Shown here in pieces: positions 16,749 through 24,899 of a stretch of DNA of 64,000 bases. The position numbers were made by a program, and so were the translations under genes. The stretch lies in the NCBI RefSeq assembly GCF_019219065.1, contig NZ_JAHUWK010000012.1, positions 1 to 64,000 of the forward strand. Direction: 5' to 3'. Source of the stretch: Duganella sp. sic0402 (lineage in GTDB: Bacteria; Pseudomonadota; Gammaproteobacteria; Burkholderiales; Burkholderiaceae_D). A model generated the notes under the pieces. The model was given only the letters and a program-made list of their open reading frames with translations. It had not been told where the DNA came from and did no database searches. Each line of letters opens with the position of its first letter. Position 1 is the stretch's first letter.

Positions 16749-17657
16749 CTATTGCTCGCGCGCCGTCGCCGCCAATTCCATCAGTGTTTCACGGAAGGTG
16801 GCCACCAGCGGCCGCAGGTTGATGCGGTGCCAGGCCGCCCACACGCCGGCGCGATAGCTGAACCACGGCAGCTCGCGCAGCACCACGCCGGGCGGCGCCT
16901 GATGCCGCAAGCCTTGCTGCACCAGCGCCACGCCCAGCCCCGCCGCCACCAGTCCGAGCGCGGTGGTCGGCTCGCTGGCCTCCATCTTGATGTTGGGCGT
17001 GAAGCCGGCGTGCACGCAGGCTGCGACAAAGCGGTGATGGTGATCGCCGGTTTCATGATGGCGCACCACGATGAATTCCTGATTGGCCAGGTCGGCCGCT
17101 TGCAGATCCTTGATGTCACACAGTGGATGGCCCTCCGGCAGCGCAAGGATCATTGGGTCACTGAGCACCCGCGCGCCTTCCAGGTCGGGATCGTCGGCCG
17201 GTGGCGGATCGCATACCAGCGCGATATCCAGGCTGCGCTGTCGCAGGCCCTCCAGCTGCTCCGACGAGTGCAGGCTGTATAAGGCGACATGCACATTCGG
17301 CCGCGTGGTGCGCAGTTCGCGCAAGCCAGCCGGCAGTACGCCGGCGTGCATGGCGTTCTCGATATAGCCGATGCACAAGCCGCCCTCATCGCCGCGGCCC
17401 AGGCGTTTTGCCAGCGCTTCGAGCCGTTTGGCGTGGGTGAGGAAGGCCTGGGTTTCGGCCAGGAAGGTGCGGCCATCGCGCGTCAGGCGGATGCGCTGCT
17501 GGCTGCGCTCGAACAGTGTCAGCCCGAGCTTTTCCTCGAGCTGGGCGATCTGGCGTGACAGCGGCGACTGCGAGATGTGCAGCTTTTCGGCGGCGCGCCC
17601 CACATGCTCCTCCTCGGCGACAGTCACGAAGTATTGAAGTTGACGAATGTCCAACAT
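16749..17657 (-). CDS. LysR-family regulator of the divergent aldo/keto reductase
   Basis: A 302-residue LysR protein: helix-turn-helix at residues 1-60 (MLDIRQLQYFVTVAEEEH, LHISQSPLSRQIAQLEEKLG) followed by an effector domain. The N-terminal sequence is of the HcaR/CatM/BenM-like branch. It is divergent from an aldo/keto reductase gene 106 bases away, with a dyad at 17661-17675 just ahead of its start, the usual arrangement for autorepression and activation of the neighbour. Confidence 0.88.
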   Translation of the reverse strand: MLDIRQLQYFVTVAEEEHVGRAAEKLHISQSPLSRQIAQLEEKLGLTLFERSQQRIRLTRDGRTFLAETQAFLTHAKRLEALAKRLGRGDEGGLCIGYIENAMHAGVLPAGLRELRTTRPNVHVALYSLHSSEQLEGLRQRSLDIALVCDPPPADDPDLEGARVLSDPMILALPEGHPLCDIKDLQAADLANQEFIVVRHHETGDHHHRFVAACVHAGFTPNIKMEASEPTTALGLVAAGLGVALVQQGLRHQAPPGVVLRELPWFSYRAGVWAAWHRINLRPLVATFRETLMELAATAREQ

Positions 17658-17660
17658 GTT

Positions 17661-17675
17661 AGACCTTTAATGTCT
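17661..17675. promoter_or_regulatory. LysR-type operator candidate (AGAC-N7-GTCT)
   Basis: AGACCTTTAATGTCT is a dyad with 4-base arms located 4 bases upstream of the LysR start. A further half-site, GTCTTGGAC, lies about 20 bases nearer the reductase gene. This is where a LysR recognition and activation site pair is expected. Confidence 0.45.
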
Positions 17676-17763
17676 CAAGTTGTGCAAATTATGTCTTGGA
17701 CAGTCTTATCCCGTCAACATAAACTGGCATCACTTTCTCTTCATTTACTTCAAAGGAATCAAG

Positions 17764-18780
17764 ATGAGCATCCGTCACAAACTGCAAGGCAAACTGGGCT
17801 TCGGCACCGCGCCACTGGGTAATATGTTCCGCAACATTCCGGAGGCCGAAGCGCTGGCCACGGTGGACGCGGCCTGGGAACAGGGCATCCGCTACTTCGA
17901 CACCGCGCCGCTGTATGGCGCCGGCCTGGCCGAACTGCGTCTGGGCGAAGCACTGGCCAAGCGCAAGCGCGAAGACTATGTATTGAGTACCAAGGTTGGC
18001 CGCGTGATCCTCGACGAAATCGAAGATCCAGCCAAGCGCGAGATGGGCGAAAAAGGCGGCGTGTTTGAACATGGCCGTCCGAACAAAATCGTCAACGACT
18101 ACAGTGCCGACGCTACCTTGCGTTCGATCGAGGATAGCCTGAAGCGGCTGAAGACCGACCACCTGGACCTGGTGTTCGTGCACGATGTAGCGCAGGATTT
18201 TTATGGCGACGACTGGCTGCGCCAATTCGAGATCGCCCGCACCGGCGCCTTCCGCACGCTGGACCGCCTGCGCGACGAAGGCGTGATCAAAGGCTGGGGC
18301 CTGGGCGTCAACCGCGTCGAACCGGTGGAGGTGCTGCTGGACCTGAACGAACCGAAGCCGGACGTGATGCTGCTGGCCGGCCGCTACACGCTGCTGGATC
18401 ATGAGCGCTCGTTGCAACGCCTGCTGCCAGCCGCTGCGCAGCGCGGTGTCGACATCGTGGTCGGCGGCCCTTACAGCTCGGGCATCCTGGCCGGTGGCAC
18501 GCACTTTGAATATCAGAAAGCGTCGCCGGAAATCATCGCGCGTGTCGAACGCATCAAGGCGATCGCGCAGAAGCATGGCATCAGCGTGAAGGCCGCGGCT
18601 TTGCAGTTTGCGCTGGCCCATCCGGCAGTGGCCTCGGTGATACCAGGCGCCAGCCGTCCGGAACGCATCACCGAGGATCACGCCGCACTGAACGAGAAGA
18701 TCCCTGCCGCCTTCTGGCAAGAGATGCGCGAACAGAAACTGGTGGCGGCTGGCGCACCACTGCCAGGCGATAAGGCGTAA
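17764..18780 (+). CDS. Aldo/keto reductase, aldose/pyridoxal dehydrogenase-like
   Basis: The ATG at 17764 has a strong AAAGGAA site and yields 338 residues; readings from further upstream lack one. The tetrad can be seen: Asp and Tyr in RYFDTAPLYG, Lys in LSTKVG and His in VFVHDVA. The sequence is of the D-threo-aldose 1-dehydrogenase / pyridoxal 4-dehydrogenase branch (LGEALAKRKREDYVLSTK). These oxidise sugars such as L-fucose or the pyridoxal aldehyde with NAD(P). It probably forms one unit with dkgB downstream. Confidence 0.82.
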   Translation: MSIRHKLQGKLGFGTAPLGNMFRNIPEAEALATVDAAWEQGIRYFDTAPLYGAGLAELRLGEALAKRKREDYVLSTKVGRVILDEIEDPAKREMGEKGGVFEHGRPNKIVNDYSADATLRSIEDSLKRLKTDHLDLVFVHDVAQDFYGDDWLRQFEIARTGAFRTLDRLRDEGVIKGWGLGVNRVEPVEVLLDLNEPKPDVMLLAGRYTLLDHERSLQRLLPAAAQRGVDIVVGGPYSSGILAGGTHFEYQKASPEIIARVERIKAIAQKHGISVKAAALQFALAHPAVASVIPGASRPERITEDHAALNEKIPAAFWQEMREQKLVAAGAPLPGDKA

Positions 18781-18784
18781 GGCC

Positions 18785-18952
18785 ATGGTCAAGAATCATT
18801 TCGCCACGCTGCGGGTGAAACCGGACGGCGATGCCGGATCGGTGGTGGAGTGGTCGGGCAGATTTACGCCGGTGGGCGTCACGGAACAGGAAATCACGCA
18901 GCACTTCTACGGTATTTACACCGACGGGCTGCAAGCACTAAAGGAAAAAATA
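18785..18952 (+). pseudogene. C-terminal remnant of an SRPBCC (polyketide cyclase-like) protein
   Basis: In-frame before dkgB is a 56-codon stretch containing NHFATLRVKPDG, VVEWSGRFTPVGV and GIYTDGLQALKE. This matches the last strands and C-terminal helix of small SRPBCC/MxaD-like proteins, which normally carry about 90 further residues upstream. Those are absent: the preceding gene ends 5 bases away. It has no stop of its own and reads into dkgB, so a deletion probably removed the 5' part of an SRPBCC gene. Confidence 0.65.
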
Positions 18953-19756
18953 ATGGGTATTCCAGCATTCGGCATCGGTACTTTCCGTCTGCAAGGCGAT
19001 GCAGCGGTGGATTCGGTACGCAACGGCCTGGAAGCAGGCTATCGCGTGATCGATACCGCGCAGATCTATGGTAACGAGGCCGAAGTCGGTGCTGCGATTG
19101 CCGCCAGCGGCGTACCGCGCGATGCGCTGTTCATCACCACCAAAATCTGGATCGACAATCTGTCCAGGGAAAAGCTGATCCCCAGCCTGAAGGAGAGCCT
19201 GGCCAAGCTGCGCACGGATTATGTTGATCTGACCTTGATTCATTGGCCGTCGCCAGGAGGCGCGGTGCCGGTGAAGGAGTTTATGGCGGCGCTGGCGGAC
19301 GCCAAGGCGCAGGGGCTGACGCGCCAGATCGGTGTCTCCAACTTTAACGTGGAGCTGATGCAGCAGGCGATTGATGCAGTCGGCGCCGAGGCCATCGCCA
19401 CCAACCAGGTCGAGCTGCATCCGTATCTGCAAAACCGCAAGGTGGCTGCGTTCGCGCGCGAACATGGCATCCACCTCACGTCCTATATGACGCTGGCCTA
19501 TGGCAAAGTGCTGGGCGATCCAGTGATCGCAAAGATCGCTGAACGTCATCGTGCGACGCCGGCGCAAGTGGTGCTGGCGTGGGCGATGCAGCTCGGTTAT
19601 GCGGTGATTCCCTCATCGACCAAACGCGCCAACCTGGAGAGCAATCTGAAGGCGCTGGACCTCAAGCTGAGCGATGACGATATGTCGCAGATTGCGGCGC
19701 TGGATCGCAACGAACGCTTGACCAGCCCGGACGGCCTGGCGCCAGCCTGGGACTGA
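18953..19756 (+). CDS. dkgB: 2,5-diketo-D-gluconate reductase B-type aldo/keto reductase
   Basis: The ATG at 18953, with an AAGGAA site, yields 267 residues, equal to E. coli DkgB, and the sequence follows that protein closely along its length (IPAFGIGTFRLQ, IDTAQIYGNEAEVG, TDYVDLTLIHWPSP, TSYMTLAYGK, VIPSSTKR). The catalytic Asp, Tyr, Lys and His are in DTAQIYG, TTKIW and IHWPS. DkgB reduces 2,5-diketogluconate and small aldehydes such as methylglyoxal. The reading frame also runs open upstream through the SRPBCC remnant to 18785, so a longer fused product is possible if the upstream ATG is used. Confidence 0.92.
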   Translation: MGIPAFGIGTFRLQGDAAVDSVRNGLEAGYRVIDTAQIYGNEAEVGAAIAASGVPRDALFITTKIWIDNLSREKLIPSLKESLAKLRTDYVDLTLIHWPSPGGAVPVKEFMAALADAKAQGLTRQIGVSNFNVELMQQAIDAVGAEAIATNQVELHPYLQNRKVAAFAREHGIHLTSYMTLAYGKVLGDPVIAKIAERHRATPAQVVLAWAMQLGYAVIPSSTKRANLESNLKALDLKLSDDDMSQIAALDRNERLTSPDGLAPAWD

Positions 19757-19759
19757 TCG

Positions 19760-19890
19760 TGCTATAGTGATCGCTCATCACCTATGAGGTATTCGTCCGA
19801 TGCGTAATTAATGTTGTTGTCTGCTTAAGCGCCGCTCCCTTTCCGGGAAGGCTGTGACACATCATTAAAGGCATGCTATGACGAATACCT
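19760..19890 (+). promoter_or_regulatory. Leader of the ABC-F gene: extended -10, short upstream ORFs, start-sequestering repeat
   Basis: An extended -10 (TGC-TATAGT, 19760-19768) predicts a transcript from about 19775. GAGGT (19786-19790) then serves an ATG at 19800 encoding Met-Arg-Asn-stop. AGGTATTCGTC (19787-19797) is a perfect 11-base inverted repeat of GACGAATACCT (19880-19890), which covers the last base of the ABC-F start codon and codons 2 to 4. In between is a GC-rich CCTTTCCGGGAAGG hairpin. The layout fits ribosome-mediated (translational) attenuation by a stalled leader ribosome, as known for some ABC-F and erm genes. The mechanism here is inferred. Confidence 0.5.
19800..19811 (+). 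CDS. Candidate 3-residue leader peptide (Met-Arg-Asn)
   Basis: ATG CGT AAT TAA with a GAGGT site 9 bases before. Its stop overlaps a second ATG at 19811 (TAATG) that opens a five-residue ORF ending at 19828. The left arm of the long inverted repeat covers its ribosome-binding site, so translating or stalled ribosomes would prevent the repeat from closing over the ABC-F start. Confidence 0.35.
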   Translation: MRN

Positions 19891-21464
19891 GTCTGACGCT
19901 GGAAGGCGTCTCTTTCACGCTGGCCGATGGCCGCGTTCTTTTCCAAGACCTGTACGAAGTTTTCGACCAGCGCTGCACTGGCCTGGTGGGCCGCAATGGC
20001 GTCGGCAAAAGTGTGCTGGCGCGCTTGCTGGCTGGCGAACTTGCGCCATCGTCGGGACGCATCACGCGTGCTGGCGGTGTGCATTACCTGCGGCAGCAGG
20101 TCGCGCCACAGGGCACGGTGGCTGCACTCGCCGGTGTGCAGCTGGCGCTGGAAGCCTTGGCGCGCATTGAGAATGGCAGCGCCGATGCAGCGGACTTCGA
20201 CGCTGTCGGCGACCGCTGGGATATGCGCGAACGCCTGCAATCTGAGCTGGATCGCTGCGGCTTGCTGCACGTGCACCCCGAGACGCCTGCGGCTGAACTG
20301 AGCGGCGGCGAAGCAATGCGGGTGGCGCTGATCGCCGCCTGGCTGTCCGGCGCGGATATGCTGATCCTTGATGAACCCAGCAACCACCTCGACCGCGCCA
20401 ACCGCGACGCCTTGCTGGCGCAGCTGCGACGCTGGCCAGGCGGCCTGCTGGTCATCAGTCATGACCGCGAACTGCTGGAACAGATGGAGCGCATCGTTGA
20501 ACTATCGCCGCATGGCTTGCGCAGTTACGGCGGAGGCTATTCCTTCTACGCCGAGTGCAAGCGCATCGAGCAGGATAGTGCGCAACGCCAGTTTGAACAG
20601 CGCAAGCTGGAACGCAGACGCGAAACGCAAACCATGCGCGAGCAGCAGGAACGGCAGGAGCGCCGTCTGGCGAAAGGCGCCAGCGATGGCCGCGCGGCGA
20701 ACCAGGCGAAGATCCTGCTGGGTGGGCAGAAGAACCGTGCACAAGCCACGGCCGGCAAGCTGCGGCAGCAGCACGCTGCGCAGCAGGAGCAGTTGTCGCA
20801 GCAGGTGCGGGAAGCCGCGCAGCAGATCGCGCTGCCCGCCGCCATCGCCATGCATGCGCTGGCCGGGCCGCAGGCGGCGCGGCAGCGGCTGGCGGAGCTG
20901 GAGGCGGTGGTGCTGCCTTATGTGCCGCCATCCACGCGCGCGATCAGCCTGACCATCACCGGGCCGCAACGCATCGGTGTCATCGGGCCTAACGGCAGCG
21001 GAAAGTCCACGCTGCTTAAACTGCTCGACGGGCAGCTGGCGCCGCTGTCTGGCCGCTGCGAAGTGCGCGCCCGCACCGCGTATCTGGATCAGCAATTGAA
21101 CAGCCTGACGCCGCAGCGCTCCGCCATCCAGCACCTGCTGGCCGCCAACCGTGTAGCGGGTGAAGCCACGCTACGCACCCATCTCGCGCAAATGGGACTG
21201 GATGCGCAAGTGGCCGCCGCGCCGGTAGGCACGCTCAGTGGTGGCGAACGCCTGAAGGTGGCGCTGGCCTGCTCGCTGTACGCGCATCCTCCGGCGCAAC
21301 TGCTGCTGCTGGATGAACCCAGCAATCACCTCGACCTGGCCTCGCTGGAAGCGCTGGAGATGATGCTAGGCCAATACCGGGGCGCGCTGGTGGTGGTGTC
21401 GCACGACCAGGCCTTTATGCAGGCACTGAACCTGACCAGCTACTTGCACATGTTGCCAAATTAG
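19878..21464 (+). CDS. ABC-F family ATPase
   Basis: A 528-residue soluble protein with two ATPase domains and no membrane segment. Domain 1 has GRNGVGKS (about residue 37), LSGGE and LILDEPSNHLD. A charged Gln/Arg-rich linker lies around residues 230-290. Domain 2 has GPNGSGKS (about 371), LSGGE and LLLDEPSNHLD. ABC-F proteins act on the ribosome, as translation factors or antibiotic target-protection factors. The sequence is not clearly Uup, EttA or YheS; LEGVSFTLADGRVLF resembles a branch found widely in proteobacteria. The leader described above suggests regulation at translation level. Confidence 0.88.
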   Translation: MTNTCLTLEGVSFTLADGRVLFQDLYEVFDQRCTGLVGRNGVGKSVLARLLAGELAPSSGRITRAGGVHYLRQQVAPQGTVAALAGVQLALEALARIENGSADAADFDAVGDRWDMRERLQSELDRCGLLHVHPETPAAELSGGEAMRVALIAAWLSGADMLILDEPSNHLDRANRDALLAQLRRWPGGLLVISHDRELLEQMERIVELSPHGLRSYGGGYSFYAECKRIEQDSAQRQFEQRKLERRRETQTMREQQERQERRLAKGASDGRAANQAKILLGGQKNRAQATAGKLRQQHAAQQEQLSQQVREAAQQIALPAAIAMHALAGPQAARQRLAELEAVVLPYVPPSTRAISLTITGPQRIGVIGPNGSGKSTLLKLLDGQLAPLSGRCEVRARTAYLDQQLNSLTPQRSAIQHLLAANRVAGEATLRTHLAQMGLDAQVAAAPVGTLSGGERLKVALACSLYAHPPAQLLLLDEPSNHLDLASLEALEMMLGQYRGALVVVSHDQAFMQALNLTSYLHMLPN

Positions 21465-21503
21465 GAATATGATCTCCACCGCAATACTAACGGGAGAGAG
21501 TTG

Positions 21504-21977
21504 ATGACGACAAAAGCCGCATTCCGCAGCGCCTTGACGGTGCTTGCATTGGTAACGGGCGCGCAGGCCATCGCCGGCCCAGGCCCCAGTACCGCGTCGG
21601 AGAAAGTATCGGTCGGCACGATGTCCATCGTGGCCTCGCCGGCGATCAGCGTGGCCGGTTCGACCAATGGCGATTCCGGCCCGGCCGCAGGTTCGGTGGC
21701 GCTGGTCGCCGGCGGCGCCTATGTGGTCAGCGGCATCGTGGAAGCCGTGGCTGGCGGCGTCGAAATTTTGCTGACATCGGTGTCGTCGGGCGCCAAGCTG
21801 TCGGTCAAGATCAGCGGCAAGGCCGCCGATGCAGTGGGCATGTCGGTCGGCGCCACGGTGTCGGTGATTTCGGAAACCACCGGCACGCTGCTGGTGGCCT
21901 CGGGCAAAGTGGTGGCGTTTATTCCTAACGAATTGGGCGAGGCCTTGCTGTCGCAAAAACGTCTGCCCGCATCATGA
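21504..21977 (+). CDS. Secreted STM0539-like protein of unknown function
   Basis: The ATG at 21504 with a GGGAGAG site gives 157 residues; the TTG three bases earlier is less likely. A signal peptide (LTVLALVTGAQAIAG) is followed by a repetitive small-residue beta-rich sequence: AGSVALVAGGAYVVSGIVEAVAGGVEI, then SVSSGAKLSVKISGKA, and a conserved-looking end FIPNELGEALL. The pattern matches proteins annotated as STM0539 family, whose function is unknown. It is coupled to the next gene through an ATGA overlap. Confidence 0.7.
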   Translation: MTTKAAFRSALTVLALVTGAQAIAGPGPSTASEKVSVGTMSIVASPAISVAGSTNGDSGPAAGSVALVAGGAYVVSGIVEAVAGGVEILLTSVSSGAKLSVKISGKAADAVGMSVGATVSVISETTGTLLVASGKVVAFIPNELGEALLSQKRLPAS

Positions 21978-22771
21978 GAGCGGCGCTGATCACCGCCGCG
22001 CTGCTGGCGGCTTGCTGTGCCGCGCCAGCGCACGCGGGACGCTCGTGCGAAGAACAGCCCATCACGCAAAAGTCCTTCACCGATGCGCTGAAAGCAGGCC
22101 AGCGCTTGCAGGCGGCGCTGGATGCATCAGGTTCCGATGTGGCGCTGGTGGCACGTCAGGGACAGGACCTGTCCAAATACCGCTTGAAATACACCCACGC
22201 AGGCCTGGCGTTCCGGCCCGCAGCAGGCCAGCCATGGCGCGTGTATGAACTACTGAATAATTGCGGCAGCGCCGATTCAGCGCTGTGGGTGGATGGCCTG
22301 GCCAACTTCTTCCTGGATGATCCGTTCACGCTGGACGCGCTGGTGATGGCGCCGCCGCCCAAGGTCGCTGCACGGCTGAAGGAAGTGATGGCGGATGCGC
22401 CGGCGCTGCACCGGCTGCACTGGCCGAAGTACAACATGGTGGCCTATCCGTTCGCAACCAAATATCAGAACTCCAACCAGTGGGTGCTGGAAGTACTGGC
22501 TTCGGCCGAAGCCAGCGACATCCGCGTGCGCACGCGCGAACAGGCGCAGGCCTGGCTGAAGATGGCCGGCTATCAGCCGACCGAAATGCATATCGGCCCG
22601 GTTACGCGCCTGGGCGGCCGCGTGTTCAAGGCGAATATCGCCTTTGACGACCACCCGAGCGCGCTACGCTTCTCGGACCGCATCAATGCGGTAACGGTGG
22701 ATTCGATCCGTGCCTTCCTGCAAACGCGTGACGAAGGCTGGCGCGTGCAGGAACTGGCCGGGCAGCGCTGA
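21974..22771 (+). CDS. DUF2145 family secreted protein
   Basis: A 265-residue protein with signal peptide (LLAACCAAPAHAG). RYTHAGLAFRP-like sequence (KYTHAGLAFRPAAG) and YELLNNCGSADSALW, with KYNMVAYPFATKYQNSNQWVLEVL, are the DUF2145 hallmarks. The His/Cys pair and NQWVLE pattern are reminiscent of NlpC-like peptidases, but catalysis is not established. The coding end overlaps the STM0539-like gene by ATGA and its stop codon sits in the loop of the hairpin at 22758-22781. The two genes probably act together in the envelope. Confidence 0.8.
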   Translation: MRAALITAALLAACCAAPAHAGRSCEEQPITQKSFTDALKAGQRLQAALDASGSDVALVARQGQDLSKYRLKYTHAGLAFRPAAGQPWRVYELLNNCGSADSALWVDGLANFFLDDPFTLDALVMAPPPKVAARLKEVMADAPALHRLHWPKYNMVAYPFATKYQNSNQWVLEVLASAEASDIRVRTREQAQAWLKMAGYQPTEMHIGPVTRLGGRVFKANIAFDDHPSALRFSDRINAVTVDSIRAFLQTRDEGWRVQELAGQR

Positions 22772-22781
22772 CGCTGCCCGG
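22758..22781. terminator. Stem-loop with the DUF2145 stop codon in its loop
   Basis: CCGGGCAGCG and CGCTGCCCGG form a perfect 10-base stem around CTGA, which includes the TGA stop of the DUF2145 gene. It lies between convergent genes, with the GH97 stop 18 bases away. There is no U-run on either strand, so it may protect 3' ends rather than terminate strongly. Confidence 0.6.
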
Positions 22782-22798
22782 TAACGAATCCCGGCGTA

Positions 22799-24784
22799 TC
22801 AGCGGCGGATCACCGCCACCGCGCCGCCGGACGGCGCCAGCTTCAAGGTCAGTGTCTGCATGGCGCTGACCTTGCTGTCGCTGGCGTCCAGGCGATTGAC
22901 ATCGTCGCCGTCCTGCAGCACATGGGCGTTGTATTCGCCGTTGCCAAGGAAGGCCAGGGGCACCTTCAGCGTGCGCTCGGACTCGTTGGTCATCGCGCCG
23001 ATGTACCAGGTGTCGCCCTTGCGGCGCGCGGAGACGATGTACTCGCCGATGTCGCCGGCGACGATGCGCGTTTCATCCCAGCTGGTCGGCACTTGCTGGA
23101 TGAACTCCGCGCCGTCGGCCCATTTGCCGTCGGCCGTCTTGTAGGCATCCGGGCTGTCGGACACCATCTGGAACGGGCTGTCGTACACCACGTACATGGC
23201 GATCGCCTGGCCGCGCGTGGTCATCACCGTCGGCGCGTGGAAGCGGTGCGCGAAAGTGGACGGCGTGGTGCTGCGGAAGCCGCCCGGCGTGTAGTCCATC
23301 GGGCCGAGGATCATGCGGGTGAACGGCAGCGTGACATTGTGCGCGGCGGTGATGCGCGCGCTCCACTTGTTATTCTCCGCGCCCAGCACGCCTTCCTGGG
23401 TGATGTAGTTGGGCCAGGTGCGGACCAGGCCTGTTGGCGGATAGGCGCCGTGCAGGTCAACCATCAGCTTGTAGGAAGCGGCTTTTTCGAGCACCTTGTG
23501 ATACCAGTCGACCATCTCCTGGTCGTTGCGGTTCATGAAGTCGACCTTCACACCCTTGATTCCCCAGGTGGCATACTGCTTGAAGGCGGCGTCCATCTGC
23601 TGGTCCAGTTGCTGCCACTGCACCCACAGCCATATGCCAACGCCCTGCGACTTCGCGTATTGCAGCAGCGCCGGCATGTCCAGTTCCGGCTTGGCGCGGG
23701 TCACATCGGCCTTGGGGTTCGGCTCGATGTCGCTGCCGACCGACCAGCCTTCATCGATCAGGATATCGTCCAGCTTCATCTCTTTGGAAAAGTCGACGAA
23801 GGCCTTGTAGGTGGCGGTATTGACGCCGGCGTTCGGGACGTTCACCGCCCAGTCGTTCCACCAGTCCCACGAAGTCTTGGACGGCTTGATCCAGCTGGTG
23901 TCCTTGATTTGCGACGGCGCAGACAGCGTCGGAATCAGCGACGATGCGGCCAGGTCGCCCGGCGTATCGCCCAGCATCACCACGCGCCAAGGCGTGCGGA
24001 ATCCCTGTCCCTTCAGCTGCACGCTGGCGGAGACGCTTTTGCGCGAGCGGTAGTCGCGGTTGTTGTCGAAGCGCGGCGGCAGCTTGACCGCCACCCCCAG
24101 GCCCGCATCGCCACGGCCGCCGAGGAACAAGCCCGGATAGTCTTTGACATCCGATTCGGCGATGGCGAAGGTGTTGGCGTTGACACCGGTCTTGCACACC
24201 AGCGGCGCGATGTAGTTGTGGAACTCGCGTATTTTCGAGGCCTTGGTCAGGTCGTACTCGGCTTCAAAGCTGGTGTCGAAGCGGCCCATGTTGGCGCCCC
24301 AGCAGTCGTAGTCCTTGGCGAAGTTGAACTGGGTGTTTTCGCTCATCACCTTGACGGACTTCAGGCCGGCCTGCTCCGGCAGTACGTAGCGGAAGGCGAC
24401 GCCGTTGTCATAGGCGCGCACCAGCAGCTTGAATTGCAGCTTGGCGCTGAACGCGAGCTCGGACTGGTTGTAGTGGTCCTGCGCGCTGCGCGCCTTGCCC
24501 AGCACGATTTCATAGGTATCCTTGACGGTCTTCTCTGTGTGGCCGGCGAGTCGCGCGCCAGGACCAACTACGCCCTGTTCCAGTAGTTTCAGCCCGAGCG
24601 GCGACGGTTCGATAATGCGCTTGCCGTCGCGGCTCAGCGACCAGGTGAAGTTGTCGCCGTCGATGCTGATGGCGTTGCGGCCGTCGGGCGACTTGACCGT
24701 CACTGTCTCGGCGCTGGCCGTGATGGGGAGGGCGGCCAGCAGGCCGAGGGCGAACAAACTGGCGTAGCGGGTGGAATCTGCCAT
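22799..24784 (-). CDS. GH97 family alpha-glycosidase (retaining, alpha-galactosidase-like)
   Basis: The start at 24784 (MADSTRYASLFALGLL) follows a GGAGA site and begins a signal peptide; 661 residues. N-terminal beta-sandwich (SPDGRNAISIDGD, residues about 28-280), a TIM barrel with WDWWNDW and ILIDEGWS, and a C-terminal domain. In WGIKGVKVDFM the Asp sits where retaining GH97 enzymes have their nucleophile (inverting SusB-type enzymes lack it), and ITQEGVLGAE supplies a candidate acid/base Glu. Retaining GH97 enzymes are mostly alpha-galactosidases. The gene is monocistronic; no Sus-like transporter lies next to it. Retaining chemistry is an inference from that one position. Confidence 0.85.
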   Translation of the reverse strand: MADSTRYASLFALGLLAALPITASAETVTVKSPDGRNAISIDGDNFTWSLSRDGKRIIEPSPLGLKLLEQGVVGPGARLAGHTEKTVKDTYEIVLGKARSAQDHYNQSELAFSAKLQFKLLVRAYDNGVAFRYVLPEQAGLKSVKVMSENTQFNFAKDYDCWGANMGRFDTSFEAEYDLTKASKIREFHNYIAPLVCKTGVNANTFAIAESDVKDYPGLFLGGRGDAGLGVAVKLPPRFDNNRDYRSRKSVSASVQLKGQGFRTPWRVVMLGDTPGDLAASSLIPTLSAPSQIKDTSWIKPSKTSWDWWNDWAVNVPNAGVNTATYKAFVDFSKEMKLDDILIDEGWSVGSDIEPNPKADVTRAKPELDMPALLQYAKSQGVGIWLWVQWQQLDQQMDAAFKQYATWGIKGVKVDFMNRNDQEMVDWYHKVLEKAASYKLMVDLHGAYPPTGLVRTWPNYITQEGVLGAENNKWSARITAAHNVTLPFTRMILGPMDYTPGGFRSTTPSTFAHRFHAPTVMTTRGQAIAMYVVYDSPFQMVSDSPDAYKTADGKWADGAEFIQQVPTSWDETRIVAGDIGEYIVSARRKGDTWYIGAMTNESERTLKVPLAFLGNGEYNAHVLQDGDDVNRLDASDSKVSAMQTLTLKLAPSGGAVAVIRR

Positions 24785-24899
24785 GGGTGTAGGTCTCCGT
24801 ATAGTTTGCATCATTCTGCAATCAGCACCTTTATACCGCAATTGCGAAAATCACCAAATCACGGCATGTTTATTCACCCGCCACGCGACAAGCCAGGGC

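Noticed and set aside
19782..20462. Minus-strand frame covering the ABC-F leader
   Set aside because: Antisense to a well-supported gene, no motif.
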